A DNA stretch of 64,000 nucleotides from Homarus americanus. Its lineage: Eukaryota; Arthropoda; Malacostraca; Decapoda; Nephropidae. Positions 23,701 to 35,660 of this stretch are shown one piece after another (position 1 is the stretch's first letter; each line of letters begins with the position of its first letter). Under the pieces are notes generated by a model, which had not been told where the DNA came from, made no database searches, and was given only the letters and a program-made list of their open reading frames with translations. The position numbers and the translations under genes were made by a program. The DNA lies in contig NW_024748870.1 in NCBI RefSeq assembly GCF_018991925.1, positions 3,744,705 through 3,808,704 on the forward strand, read 5' to 3'.

Positions 23701-26371
23701 ACAGTGGTGGAGGACCAGGTAAGACAGTACAGCAGGTGAGGACCAGGTAAGACAGTACAGCAGGTGAGGACCAGGTAAGACAGTACAGCAGGTGTGAGGA
23801 CCAGGTAAGACAGTACAGCAGGTGAGGACCAGGTAAGACAGTACAGCAGGTGAGGACCAGGTAAGGCAGTACAGCAGGTGAGGACCAGGTAAGACAGTAC
23901 AGCAGGTGAGGACCAGGTAAGACAGTACAGCAGGTGAGGACCAGGTAAGGCAGTACAACAGGTGAGGACCAGGTAAGGCAGTACAACAGGTGAGGACCAG
24001 GTAAGACAGTACAGCAGGTGAGGACCAGGTAAGACAGTACAGCAGGTGAGACCAGGTAAGACAGTACAGCAGGTGATGACCAGGTAAGGCAGTACAGCAG
24101 GTGAGACCAGGTAAGGCAGTACAGCAGGAGGACCAGGTAAGACAGTACAGCAGGTGAGGACCAGGTAAGGCAGTACAGCAGGTGAGGACCAGGTAAGACA
24201 GTACAGCAGGTGAGGACCAGGTAAGACAGTACAGCAGGTGAGGACCAGGTAAGACAGTACAGCAGGTGATGACCAGGTAAGGCAGTACAGCAGGTGAGGA
24301 CCAGGTAAGACAGTGGCTGCAGCAGGTGAGGACCAGGTAAGACAGTACAGCAGGTGAGGACCAGGTGTAAGGCAGTACAACAGGTGAGGACCAGGTAAGA
24401 CAGTACAACAGGTGAGGACCAGGGTAAGACAGTACAACAGGTGAGGACCAGGTAAGACAGTACAACAGGTGTGGACCAGGTAAGACAGTACAGCAGGTGA
24501 GGACCAGGTAAGGCAGTACAGCAGGTGAGGACCAGGTAAGACAGTACAGCAGGTGAGGACCAGGTAGCACAGTACAGCAGGTGAGGACCAGGTAAGGCAG
24601 TACAGCAGGTGAGGACCAGGTAAGGCAGTACAGCAGGTGAGGACCAGGTAAGACAGTACAGCAGGTGAGGACCAGGTAAGATACAGTACAGCAGGTGAGG
24701 ACCAGGTAAGGCAGTACAGCAGGTGAGGACCAGGTAAGGCAGTACAGCAGGTGAGGACCAGGTAAGACAGTACAGCAGGTGAGATCTGCAAGGCAGTACA
24801 GCAGGTGAGACCAGGTAAGGCAGTACAGCAGGTGAGGACCAGGTAAGGCAGTACAGCAGGTGAGGACCAGGTAAGACAGCACAGCAGGTGAGGACCAGGC
24901 AAGGCAGTACAGCAGGTGAGGACCAGGTAAGGCAGTACAGCAGCAGGTGAGGACCAGGTAAGGCAGCAGACAACAGGTGGCACCAGTGGCAGATAGCACA
25001 ACAGGTGTGGACCAGGTAAGACAGTACAGCAGGTGAGGACCAGGTAAGGCAGTACAGCAGGTGAGGACCAGGTAAGACAGTACAGCAGGTGAGACCAGGT
25101 AAGACAGTACAGCAGGTGAGTACCAGGTTGTGCACAGCAGGTGAGGACCAGGTAAGGCAGTACAGCAGGTGAGGACCAGGTAAGGCAGTACAGCAGGTGA
25201 GGACCAGGTAAGGCAGTACAGCAGGTGAGGACCAGGTAAGGCAGTACAGCAGGTGAGGACCAGGTAAGGCAGTACAGCAGGTGAGGACCAGGTAAGGCAG
25301 TACAACAGGTGAGGACCAGGTAAGGCAGTACAACAGGTGAGGACCAGGTAAGACAGTACATCAGGTGTGTGGACCAGGTAAGACAGTACAACAGGTGAGG
25401 ACCCAGGTAAGGCAGTACAACAGGTGAGGACCAGGTAAGACAGTACAGCAGGTGAGGACCAGGTAAGGCAGTACAGCAGGTGAGGACCAGGTAAGGCAGT
25501 ACAGCAGGTGAGGACCAGGTAAGGCAGTACAGCAGGTGAGGACCAGGTAAGCGCAGTACAGCAGGTGAGGACCAGGTAAGACAGTACAGCAGGTGAGGAC
25601 CAGGTAAGGCAGTACAGCAGGTGAGGATCCAGGTAAGGCAGTACAGCAGGTGAGGACCAGGTACATTGTACAGCAGGAGGACCAGGGTAAGACAGTACAA
25701 CAGGTGAGGACCCAGGTAAGGCAGTACAGCAGGTGAGGACCAGGCAGTACAGCAGGTGAGGACCAGGTAAGGTGTACAGCAGGTGAGGACCAGGTAAGGC
25801 AGTACAGCAGGTGAGGACCAGGTAAGGCAGTACAGCAGGTGAGGACCAGGTAAGACAGTACAGCAGGTGAGGACCAGGTAAGACAGTACAGCAGGTGAGG
25901 ACCAGGTAAGGCAGTACAGCAGGTGAGACCCAGGTAAGGCAGTACAGCAGGTGAGGACCAGGTAAGACAGTACAGCAGGTGAGAGGACCAGGTAAGATAG
26001 TACAGCAGGTGAGGACCAGGTAAGACAGTACAGCAGGTGAGGACCAGGTAAGGCAGTACAGCAGGTGAGACCAGGTAAGACAGTACAGCAGGTGAGGACC
26101 AGGTAAGGCAGTACAGCAGGTGAGGACCAGGTAAGACAGTACAGCAGGTGAGGACCAGGTAAGACAGTACAGCAGGTGAGGACCAGGTAAGATACAGTAC
26201 AGCAGGTGAGGACCAGGTAAGGCAGTACAGCAGGTGAGGACCAGGTAAGACAGTACAGCAGGTGAGGACCAGGAAGACAGTACAGCAGGTGAGGACCAGG
26301 TAAGACAGTACAGCAGGTGAGGACCAGGTAAGGCAGTACAGCAGGTGAGGACCAGGTAAGACAGTACAGCA
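20783..26371. repeat. Giant 28-bp minisatellite, about 200 copies (5.6 kb)
   Basis: Seen: head-to-tail copies of a 28-bp unit whose core is CAGGTGAGGACCAGGTAAG followed by (A/G)CAGTACAG. Common variants are GGCAG/GACAG, CAGCAGG/CAACAGG and GAGGACC/GATGACC. Many units carry 1-4 bp indels. Every intact unit contains CAG|GTGAGG and CAG|GTAAG, both close to the consensus 5' splice site, on the plus strand; CAGGTG is also an E-box. Since 28 is not a multiple of three and the minus strand lacks stops, long frames (up to about 1,500 residues reading CLTWSSPAVLPYLVLTCCTA) are open in all three minus frames. They are not genes: no start context, codon bias or splice structure supports them. Confidence 0.97.
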
Positions 26372-26833
26372 GGGCCTCACTGGTAGTGTTTACTCTGAGA
26401 CACGCAGAGTCACGCCTGACCTTGACTGCCTCACTAATACTCTCAACCTGTTGACACCGCCCAAAATATTCCCAAGATTCCAATTTGGAAACCCAGTCAC
26501 ACTTATAAACACTTTCAGGAATATTTTTTTGTCCTTTATGAAACAACAGTCAAGCATCTACCCACCTAGGAGTGCCAGGAAGGGAAAATATTTCACACGC
26601 GTTTAAAGTTCAGACGTAATAATTCAAAGTAAAACATGACTAAATACTAGACATTAAATTATTCACTGAACATATTACAGTAGTTAGTAGGTCCATTAGA
26701 TGCTGACAGATACGGGGATGCCAGAGACAGTGAAACAGCTTCCATCAACTTTATAAGAGGAAAGATGAAAACGATAGGAGTGGTGCAGGAGACGACTAAC
26801 TCTCTTGTGTCGGTGAATGTTTTCAATAAGACT
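26372..26833. other. Unique sequence right of the 28-bp array
   Basis: Unique sequence from the abrupt end of the 28-bp array to the (GA)n tract. No feature seen. Confidence 0.4.
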
Positions 26834-26834
26834 T

Positions 26835-26901
<67 letters not shown>
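26834..26901. repeat. (GA)n microsatellite
   Basis: About 34 GA units with one early AAGA interruption. Confidence 0.96.
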
Positions 26902-26903
<2 letters not shown>

Positions 26904-27308
26904 AAAATGTGTTTGTCATGGGACACAATAGTTGACCTCCACAGCCTCACACACTCTGACCCTGGACCCCCCCTCACACCCTCACATCTCCTCCACTCCC
27001 AGCTACACACTCGCTCGCCCTCAGGTACACACACACACACTCACAAAAACACACACTAAACTCACCCACCCAAAATGAGTGCACACACGCAAACAGGCGA
27101 TCAAGTGTAATGAACCGCGCACACTATACACACAACAGTGACGTATCATTATTCGTATTAAAATGTTTGTCAGTGCTGGTTCAAGTTTTCTCCTGCCATA
27201 CCTGTAGAAGCGTTTGGTTACAAAGATGAACTCAGTGATGGTCAGTATATGAGAGATGCGAGTTTTATCAGGGAACAAGAGATGCCTCCCTCCCCCCTCC
27301 TTCCCCAA
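26902..27308. other. Non-coding stretch, CA-rich
   Basis: CA-rich words at 27028-27055. Around 27190-27250 both strands show splice-like words (minus CTTCTACAG|GTATGG; plus ACCTGTAG|AAGCG), but no exon of useful length results. Confidence 0.35.
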
Positions 27309-27950
27309 CAGGCTGGCTCGGTCCTACAACACCATCCACCACCACACACAGGCTGGCTCGGTCCTACAACACCATCCACCACCACACACAGGCTGGCTCG
27401 GTCCCTACAACACCATCCACCACCACACACACAGGCTGGTCGTCCCACACCACCATCCACCACCACACACAGGCTGGCTCGGTCCCACACCACCATCCAC
27501 CACCACACACAGGCTGGCTCGGTCCTACAACACCATCCACCACCACACACAGGCTGGCTCGGTCCCACCACCATCCACCACCACACAGGCTGGCTCGGTC
27601 CTACACCACCATCCACCACCACACACACAGGCTGGCTCGGTCCTACAACACCATCCACCACCACACACAGCTGGCTCGGTCCTACAACACCATCCACCAC
27701 CACACACACAGGCTGGCTCGGTCCCACACCACCATCCACCACCACACACAGGCTGGCTCGGTCCCACACCACCATCCACCACCACACACAGGCTGGCTCG
27801 GTCCTACAACACCATCCACCACCACACACAGGCTGGCTCGGTCCTACAACACCATCCACCACCACACACAGGCTGGCTGGTCCCACACCACCATCCACCA
27901 CCACACACAGGCTGGCTCGGTCCCACACCACCATCCACCACCACACACAT
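27309..27950. repeat. 40-bp minisatellite, about 16 copies
   Basis: Unit contains GGCTGGCTCGGTCC then (TACAA or CACAC)CACCATCCACCACC and an ACACAC tail whose length varies by CA units. Two versions, CCTACAACACC and CCCACACCACC, are clustered rather than strictly alternating. Frames reading HHHPPPHT or VVVDGVVG are artefacts. Confidence 0.96.
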
Positions 27951-30317
27951 AAAAAGCTAAGCCGCTGGAGCACGATAAGGCCATCGTACAGCGTCTTTAT
28001 GGAGGATCAACACGGCAGGGGATGCTCGTCACCACCACAACAAAGTTATTTTACTGTGTGGGCCACTATACTGCCTCCTCCTGCCTTCTACCTCCTGCTG
28101 GCGCCTCCCTCCTGCTGACTCCCTCCAGCACAATTCCACCCGTCCCACCACCTAACACGAGATGACCCCAAGGCGGCTCCAGACACCACCACTACCACCG
28201 CTACCACCACCACCGCCATCACCACTACCAGATACGAGGTCACATGGCAGACTCCGACACCCACACCACCCTTATTACCCTCAAGGTCAAACCACAGTTA
28301 AAGAACAGTTCAATTAAAAGATGAACTAGTAAACCGTTACGCCATATGGGAAGTAAAATTAAATAGCTCCATTAGTCCATGCTCAAAGAAAAGTGAAAGT
28401 GGCTAGTGATGTAAGGGAGGGAGGGGAGGGAGGGAGGGAGGAGGGAGGGAGGGAGGAGGGAGGAGAGAAGGAGAGAGAGAGAGAAAGAGAGAGGGAGGGA
28501 GGGAGGAGGAGTCGAAGAGCGGTTACACTCACTCCATCGTCATGCACTCCCACATATATGGACTTTATGATCGGTCAGCCGTCATGCACATCCCTAAATA
28601 AAGCGAGAGGTTAAGAGGCTCCGTGCTTGTTCCGGCCATCCCACCAAACACGGCGTCTCGTCACTGGCTGTGTTAAATCGCACTTAAAAAAAAAAAAACC
28701 TCACTCGATTATGAAAACACTTCCATCAGTTATGTCAGATGAGGAAAAGTAGACTACACGTAGCCACTACCTAGCCATGACTACATTTATTTTTTGATAG
28801 AGTTATGCAAATTATTCTTAAGACGAGAAGTTATAATACAATTAAAAGTCACAGCTAGAAGCACACAAGTAACAGCTAGATTCACGAGTAACAGCTAGAC
28901 ACACAAGTAACAGCTAGACACCCACAAGTAAGAGCTAGACACAAGTAACAGCTAGAGGTAGGGAGCACAGCGTCGTCAAGGAGGTATCACGTATCATCAT
29001 GACTCGACCCAATGTTTACTCTTTGCTCCAACAGTTGTCGTCTCTCTCCCCACGTTTTAGTGTCAAGTCCCTGTAAATCTGCTGATAACGAGATGATACG
29101 AAACCCTGATGATCAGTATACGGTATATATATGGCAACATTTCCTTCACATTCTCAATATTAGAAATAGAAAATGACTTTTGTTTTAATGTTACTTCGTA
29201 TCATAAGACTATAGGCAACTGCACATCGTTCCCCACTCCCCAGCTCCACACACTGTATACCCGGCAAGAACAGGTGTTGACTCAGGCAGGCAGGTTACAT
29301 AATGAAAGCCAAAGGCACAGCAACAACAACTTTATTGGCCACGACAATCATCTGGGCCAACTTAGAAAGGCGGGTGGAAGCCTGTCATCTGAGTATGGTG
29401 GTGGGGAGGGTGGGTCCCATGACAACCACATGTTGAGACACATTCCTGGCGTACCGGAGACGCTTCTTCTTCTAGTTGAAGGATTACTAACACCCAGTGC
29501 CAATATCACTTTCATGAAGAATTAAATTCTCTCTTTTTCTGACATACCAGGTCATACAGGAGACAAATAATTACACTAACACAACAAGCGACGTTCGGAA
29601 TACTTTGAGAGTACCGAGGATGTTTAGCTAAGTAGCAATGAAGCGCAATGTTCTAGTTCTCGCGGCTATTTACGCAAAACGCAAATTATTTTTTACTAAC
29701 TGCCAATTAAAAGCGGCGACTAGCAGTAAGCTTTACAGCCGATCTAGGCTTCAAAGTCATGAACAAGTGCCCCAACACATTGGTTAAGAGAAACACCACC
29801 AATTGTCTCCTAACTTGAAGACCATTTATTATTTAACGCGGCTGCAACAACTGATTGTTCAGCAACATAAAGCACACCACAAGAGACGCTATATAGCTAC
29901 TGAGTGAAACAGAAGGTATTTAGTAATATTAACTCCTAATTTCCAATACTCCGTTCACAAGAGCCTAGAGCAGATTTATCAATGCAGCTGATTGGCTGAG
30001 GGAATGAGGTGTGTTGGGCGACTCTGTAATACCATCCTATAAAAGGCGGGAACAATTATGGCGGAACTTGACAATATAATCGTAAAACATCTCTTACAAC
30101 CGTCCACTTAAACCTAAAATTAAAGTAACTACCTGACCCTGCCACCACCAGCTAGCCATCACCTGACCCTACCACCACCTGACCCTACCACCACCTGACC
30201 CTGGCGACAAACTATAAAGTAAACTGGGACCAGGTGGCGTGGTGTAATACTTCAGGCACGCAGAGGCCGCCTCTCCTGTTCTCACCAGTCATTCCTAGAC
30301 ATTAAACGGATACCTTT
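27951..30317. other. Non-coding stretch with several small simple repeats
   Basis: (CAC/TAC)n-like run at 28180-28232. Purine-rich (GGGA)n tract at 28412-28515 with many G-triplets. An imperfect array of about six AACAGCTAGACACACAAGT units at 28855-28955. A CCACCACCTGACCCTA array (about 17 bp, 4-5 copies) at 30135-30205. The open frame at 29109-29525 has no recognisable domain. No gene supported. Confidence 0.45.
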
Positions 30318-30318
30318 C

Positions 30319-30384
<66 letters not shown>
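30318..30384. repeat. (ATT)n microsatellite
   Basis: About 22 ATT units. No AATAAA lies immediately upstream, unlike the (ATT)n at 43120 and 51915, so it is not obviously a retrotransposon tail. Confidence 0.96.
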
Positions 30385-33300
30385 GATACTTCTATTAAAA
30401 AGTGTATCAAAGGAAAGCCAGACAGTAACAGTGTCAGGTCACCAATAGGCACAACATCCGGAGACTAAAGTACAAAAGTAAAATGAGTCATCACAGGTCC
30501 GTAGATTTTAATACCACATTTAACAGTACAGTATTGTTAAATGTTAATATTAACCGACATCCCACAGCAGATTGGTTCTTTAACTTTCATATAAACACCC
30601 GCAGTATTTTGTAATTATGTTAAATGGTATGAAGTGTTAGGCTCCTAAATTTAGATATTGTACCCGTAGATCATGTGTTGTAGGTATATATTATGGAATA
30701 CTTTAGTCCCCAACTACCTCACATTAAGCGCTCTGATACGTATATGATGCGTTTGTCGTTTGAGATGACAGATGGGGGGCTCTTTGATCATCTCTTGGAC
30801 AGGTTAAATAGTTTAGTCGTCAGTATCAGATTTAAAGGCAGGAAAACGGTAGGAGGAAAAGCTTCATATCACAGGACTCATTGACAGAAATATTAAGACA
30901 ATTAAGGAACTGCGGCAGAAGACTCACCCATTGAGGAAGTTGTTTACATTTTGTTAATAACCACTTTGTCCAAGCGCCACCATGTGGCTGAGGTATTGGT
31001 GGAATGCCTATACTATCGGTCTGTGTTACCTAACGCTGCTTATGATGTAATGATTGGCGATATTCCAAGGAGACCTGCACTCTGTCAGGCCCAAAGGTGT
31101 GTATGTTATCCGGCGGGCGTGTGCAGTGACCACTCAGGCTAGAGCAGTGAAGCACCAGGTCCGCCCATTAAGACAACGATGTAGAATCTTCCACAATGAT
31201 TACAGACGGCGGCAACTAGAAAAAAGCAGCAAGATTATTCCAGACTCAAGAAATAAGATAAATATGCACTAAATAGCCACCCGGTGCAAGTTCGCGCCAT
31301 TCTACAAACCACATCATGCAGTGGTTACATAAATTAAGAATAAAATCCTTTTTAGTACGGTCAACACCATTTATCCTCTAAAGGCTCCTCTCTACTGGAG
31401 GTCTCGGACTTTGGGTACTGTGAGTTTAGGAATTCGCAACACTGTAAAATTCTTCAGCGTCGTGGTAGATATCAAACAAACTTTACGTGAAAGGAATCGT
31501 CAGCGGGTGGTTACCGAAAAATCCTAGAATCCAAGATCCTCTGTATTTCTCAGTGGGGAGGTGACACTGTATCCCTCTGAAGCCCGCCAGACATACTGAC
31601 AAGGACCTCCACGACACTGGAAACAGTGACGTAGTTACATGACTTCTTTCTATCCTCATATCTTCAGGTTTACATTAGTGCTTCAGGACGAAAAAGATGA
31701 ATAATTTCCACTGCCGTCATCCAATATATTCACCAGTTTGTGTGATACTCGACAATATATACAGTAGTTAAAGTCTGACGTTACTCAGATCTCGTGTTGC
31801 AAATTCACACTATAAGATACACTTGTGTAGAACGATGTTAAGGAAGTCATAGGTGAAGTAAACACAGTCCATGCCAGTGCTACCAACATACTGCCTACCA
31901 ATGTTACCAATATATGCGCGACCTATAACCATTGGTCAGTTAATCGACACAGCTACCTACTGTTAAGGGGTTACCACCAGGCCCATACGTGAACAGTCCA
32001 CAGCTCGCATACACCTTAAAATACGATAACAATGTCATAGTACAATCCCCTCTAAGAACGCGAGGTGGTGTTGTGTGGTGTAGTGTGCGCAAAAGGCTAA
32101 GTTAATGGCGCCGGAGGCAGTAGTATCCGCGTCGCACCCAATCATAAAGTTACCCAACATTGGGAAACAAACGCTCACTGAAACACTCTTGGCGTCACGT
32201 CGCAAGTGGATTCATGCCACTTTCTGTTCTGGAAATTTGATACGCGATGCGCAGCGAAGTTCTCAGCACTGATGCCGTTTACGCAATAACCTACAGAGCG
32301 TAATAACCAACAGAATTTGCCAATGCATGATAATCATCCTACTGATAGATATGTTAATATGGTGGCGCCATCTCCGTGGATGATAGCGTTGCGGCGCCAG
32401 CGCTGGGCCACCAGCGACAGGCCACCTCACATCCAGCCGGTTATTGATTGGCGCCAACCAGAGGAGAAGTGGAGGGTAAGTAACGCCCCTGCCCCACCCT
32501 TCCTTCCTCCCACAATTGGCACCGGTCACTATTCATTCACAAGTAACATAAGTTCAATTTCAAAAAGCACGAGGTCAGGAGAGTAGAGTCATCGAACGTC
32601 AGCTCAAGTCACTGAACACCTTCCGCTTCCTCCTCCAACAGAACCACATCAACATACAACATTTCTTATATTACCATAATGTAGAGGCAGACAGTATGAG
32701 GTAAACCACGTGTGTTAGTGAACCGCTTCGTTTACTAATAGTTCAAGCTCTTTGGTTGTAATTTGACCTAACATAGCGCTCCTGGGACAGAGGAATATGC
32801 CATGAGATAACGGTGACTCATTCCAGGTCATGTGTGGCGAGATAGGCCCGACCAGTGGCGGCCCAGCAGCTAATTGGGTTCCGCTAGTCTCAACGTATTT
32901 ATCAGAAGAACACCAGCCAGGCGTGGATGCTAGCCACTCGTGACGCCTTAAGCCTGCACCCCACCCGCCCACTTCACGACACCCCGTTATTCCACTACAC
33001 CTAGTGGATCCTCCACCGTTCCTCAACACTTTGCTATTGACCATTCGCAAACTGCCCTCACCTCCAATTCTTACAGGTGCGGTACGACAACCACGGACGA
33101 TGACGTTAATTATCTCTAGTAAGCGTCGTGTTAGCGACCAATTCTGCTCCATTCACGTTTATGCCGCGTGTGGTGCTGCCCGGGAGGCTTCAGCCAGCCA
33201 CGCTCCGACAACAACACTACCTACTGGGATGGGTTTTATCCATCTTGCTTATCTCACGTTACCTACAATGAATCTGGGCTGCTCTAGCGCACGTTTGATG

Positions 33301-34823
33301 AACAATTTCTAGCTTTAGGTAGGAGTTCTCCAGAATAAATAAGTCAAAACACTGAGACCTTTATCTCAGCAAATATAAAGTTATCTATTTATAATATTTT
33401 AATAAACAAGCATTAGAAGTATTATACAGGAGCACACATTAACACTAGCATTCACGGATGGGGCCAAATACGTATTTGCATTTCCAAATACAGGAAATTT
33501 TGTATTTGTAAAGAAATTAGAAGTTAGATACTTTATATTTAAATTTAGATACTTTTAAACTTAGCTGTCTTTTGCTACAAGTAAAAACACTCCAACTGTC
33601 TGCGATGACAATTTCCCTGAGTAAAAAGTTGAAAATTGTCAGACCCTCCAAAAGTTGCTATTTCCTCAGATTATTATAGCGTCGATAATAAGAGGATCTT
33701 GTCCTGTCCTCACCCAAACCAGTCATCATGGACCACACTCACCTTGCATCTTCCATGTATAATGTCTCCTTCCATCTACCTAGTGGTACATAAAATTACA
33801 CAATGGATTTAAGTCAATTCCTTATAGCGAGATGAATTAAATCAGAGAGCACGTTTTATGAGTTACCTAGTTAAGGCCAACAACTTATTTTTTCTTAACC
33901 GGAACAACTCTGTGGGGGTCAAGGGGGGTAGAGGAAGAGCAACACTAGTGGCGGTGAAGTGGAAACGATGGAGGACATGAGACTCTAACAACTACAAGAC
34001 CCAGTTTATCAGCGCTGATAAGATAAACACTTATTAAACCTTGTTTCAAGGAAGGAGCCTCCAGGGGAGTGGTACGGTTCACTGCTGCAAGCCTGCCTAC
34101 CACATTAGCGGGACCACTGCAGGATCCGAGGACACAGACGGAAATGCCAAAAGGACAGGTACGCCAAGGTGCGTAGCCTACCTGACTTTACTGGGGTGCA
34201 ACAGGTGTTTGTCTTTCAAGTTAAACTCTACGATGCTCAACTGGTCCACTGCCCTATGTGAGAGTATAAATGAAGACCGGCAGCTACACTCAGGGCTGTA
34301 CAACACACCCATCCTCCACCACACATCAGGTGTCAAGGGCTCCCCCACCGCCAACATTACTTTTGGTTTCTTTAAGCCTAACACACTAATTTTATGAAAA
34401 CAGAGGATACTGATATCGCCACAGATGGCAGAGGACATAAACGAAACAACTCCACAAACCTGTTACTCCCCGGGTGGTGAGTTACTGCGAGTAGCGACAA
34501 CCCTGTGTAGGTCACCATGACTACTATTTTGACGTAGTTTTGTTGCAGAATTATCTGGCCTGTACATAAAACAACAGGTTGGAGAAAGAGTTTCTGCTGT
34601 CACCTGCGCTCAGAGGACATCGTGACTTTACACGGGATAAGATTATGAACAACATTGTCACACATGATGTATAACTCAGCGACTGGCTCGACATTTCGAG
34701 AACCAAGCCTCTTACATCACTCAATAATAATATCGATCATTAACCCCCAGCAGGTGACCAACCTCAATTCAATCTTGTTTGACTAAGACTAAATCTATAG
34801 GCGTCTAGAAAGTTTAATGATGC
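30385..34823. other. 4.4 kb of unique non-coding sequence
   Basis: No tandem array and no recognisable coding region. Frames at 32317-32586, 32715-33152 and 34041-34397 lack domain motifs. The first is followed by a donor-like AGG|GTAAGTAA at 32474 and has GGCGCC-rich flanks, but no upstream acceptor or supported start. Confidence 0.35.
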
Positions 34824-34828
34824 TCTCT

Positions 34829-34861
<33 letters not shown>
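34824..34861. repeat. (CT)n microsatellite
   Basis: Short CT tract with one CCTC interruption. Confidence 0.9.
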
Positions 34862-35279
34862 ACCACAAAATTGCAATCATCGACAAGTTTGAGCTCTGTT
34901 GATCAAAGGAAACACCGCGCCATTATGCCGTTTCAATTGGTCAAAAGCAGTCAGTGTTTATCTTACAACTTACACACACAGAATTGTTCCATTCTTAATC
35001 TACGACTCATTTTACCTAATATGCTGAACCTGGTCTGTCTTAATCCACACATGCAATTGTGCTGTCTCTGTCTGCTTGTTAGCACAGAAAACAAGGTTAA
35101 TAAACAATAGATTTTTTAGGGGGAATTAGAGGTGAAGGGGAGTCGAGGGATATTTACCAGGTTCTTCAACCAGCACCTCTACAAATCCACGTAACTAGGC
35201 CGACACCGACAACATAAACTGCAACTAGACTCATTCATTCCTGGCTGCTGCTTAAACCGGTATGAATTGGCCTCAGGGG
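34862..35279. other. Non-coding stretch, no feature seen
   Basis: Unique sequence between the CT tract and a degenerate GTCAGG-type repeat. Confidence 0.4.
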
Positions 35280-35660
35280 AGGCTGTATGGGATTAAGTGC
35301 CAGGGCGCAGTGTTAGAAGGGAATAATGGCGTAATAAAGAGGTCAAAGGTGCAGTTTAGGGGTCAGGGTGTGGTGTTAGAGGTCAGGAGTGCAGTGTTAA
35401 GAGTCAAGGTGCAGTAGGCCAAGAGCGCATGCATTAGGGTCTGGGTGTAGCTAGGGGTCTGGGTGTGGTGTTAAATTCTAGGTGCAGTGTTAGAATTCTG
35501 GAGCCATGAGTAGAGGTCAGTGCAGTGAGGGGTCAGGTTGTGACAGTGAGGTCTGGGTGTGGTGTTGCCCAGGTCAGGAGTGTGGTATTAGAAGTCAGGA
35601 GTGCGTTGGGGCAGGACCGTAGTATTAGGGGTCTGGGCGTGGGTGCAGTGCCAGGTGGTG
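35280..35660. repeat. Degenerate minisatellite, unit about 20-30 bp
   Basis: Repeated words AGGGGTCAGG, GTGCAGTGTTA and GGTCTGGGTGTGGTGTT recur irregularly about 12 times. Units have diverged in length and sequence. A cousin with GTACTGGGGTCAGG words occurs at 40300-40445. Confidence 0.7.

Noticed and set aside
27180..27260. Short exon-like span with splice words on both strands
   Set aside because: The span is about 30 bp with conflicting strand evidence; chance is likely.
27242..28118. Frames of 234-289 residues with HHHPPPH or VVVDG repeats
   Set aside because: Artefacts of the 40-bp minisatellite.
32317..32480. Plus frame ending in AGG|GTAAGTAA
   Set aside because: Donor is good, but no acceptor, start support or protein similarity.
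29109..34397. Possible homology between plus frames ending SANITF (29109-29525) and TANITF (34041-34397)
   Set aside because: Only a five- to six-residue similarity. The nucleotide sequences do not align beyond it.
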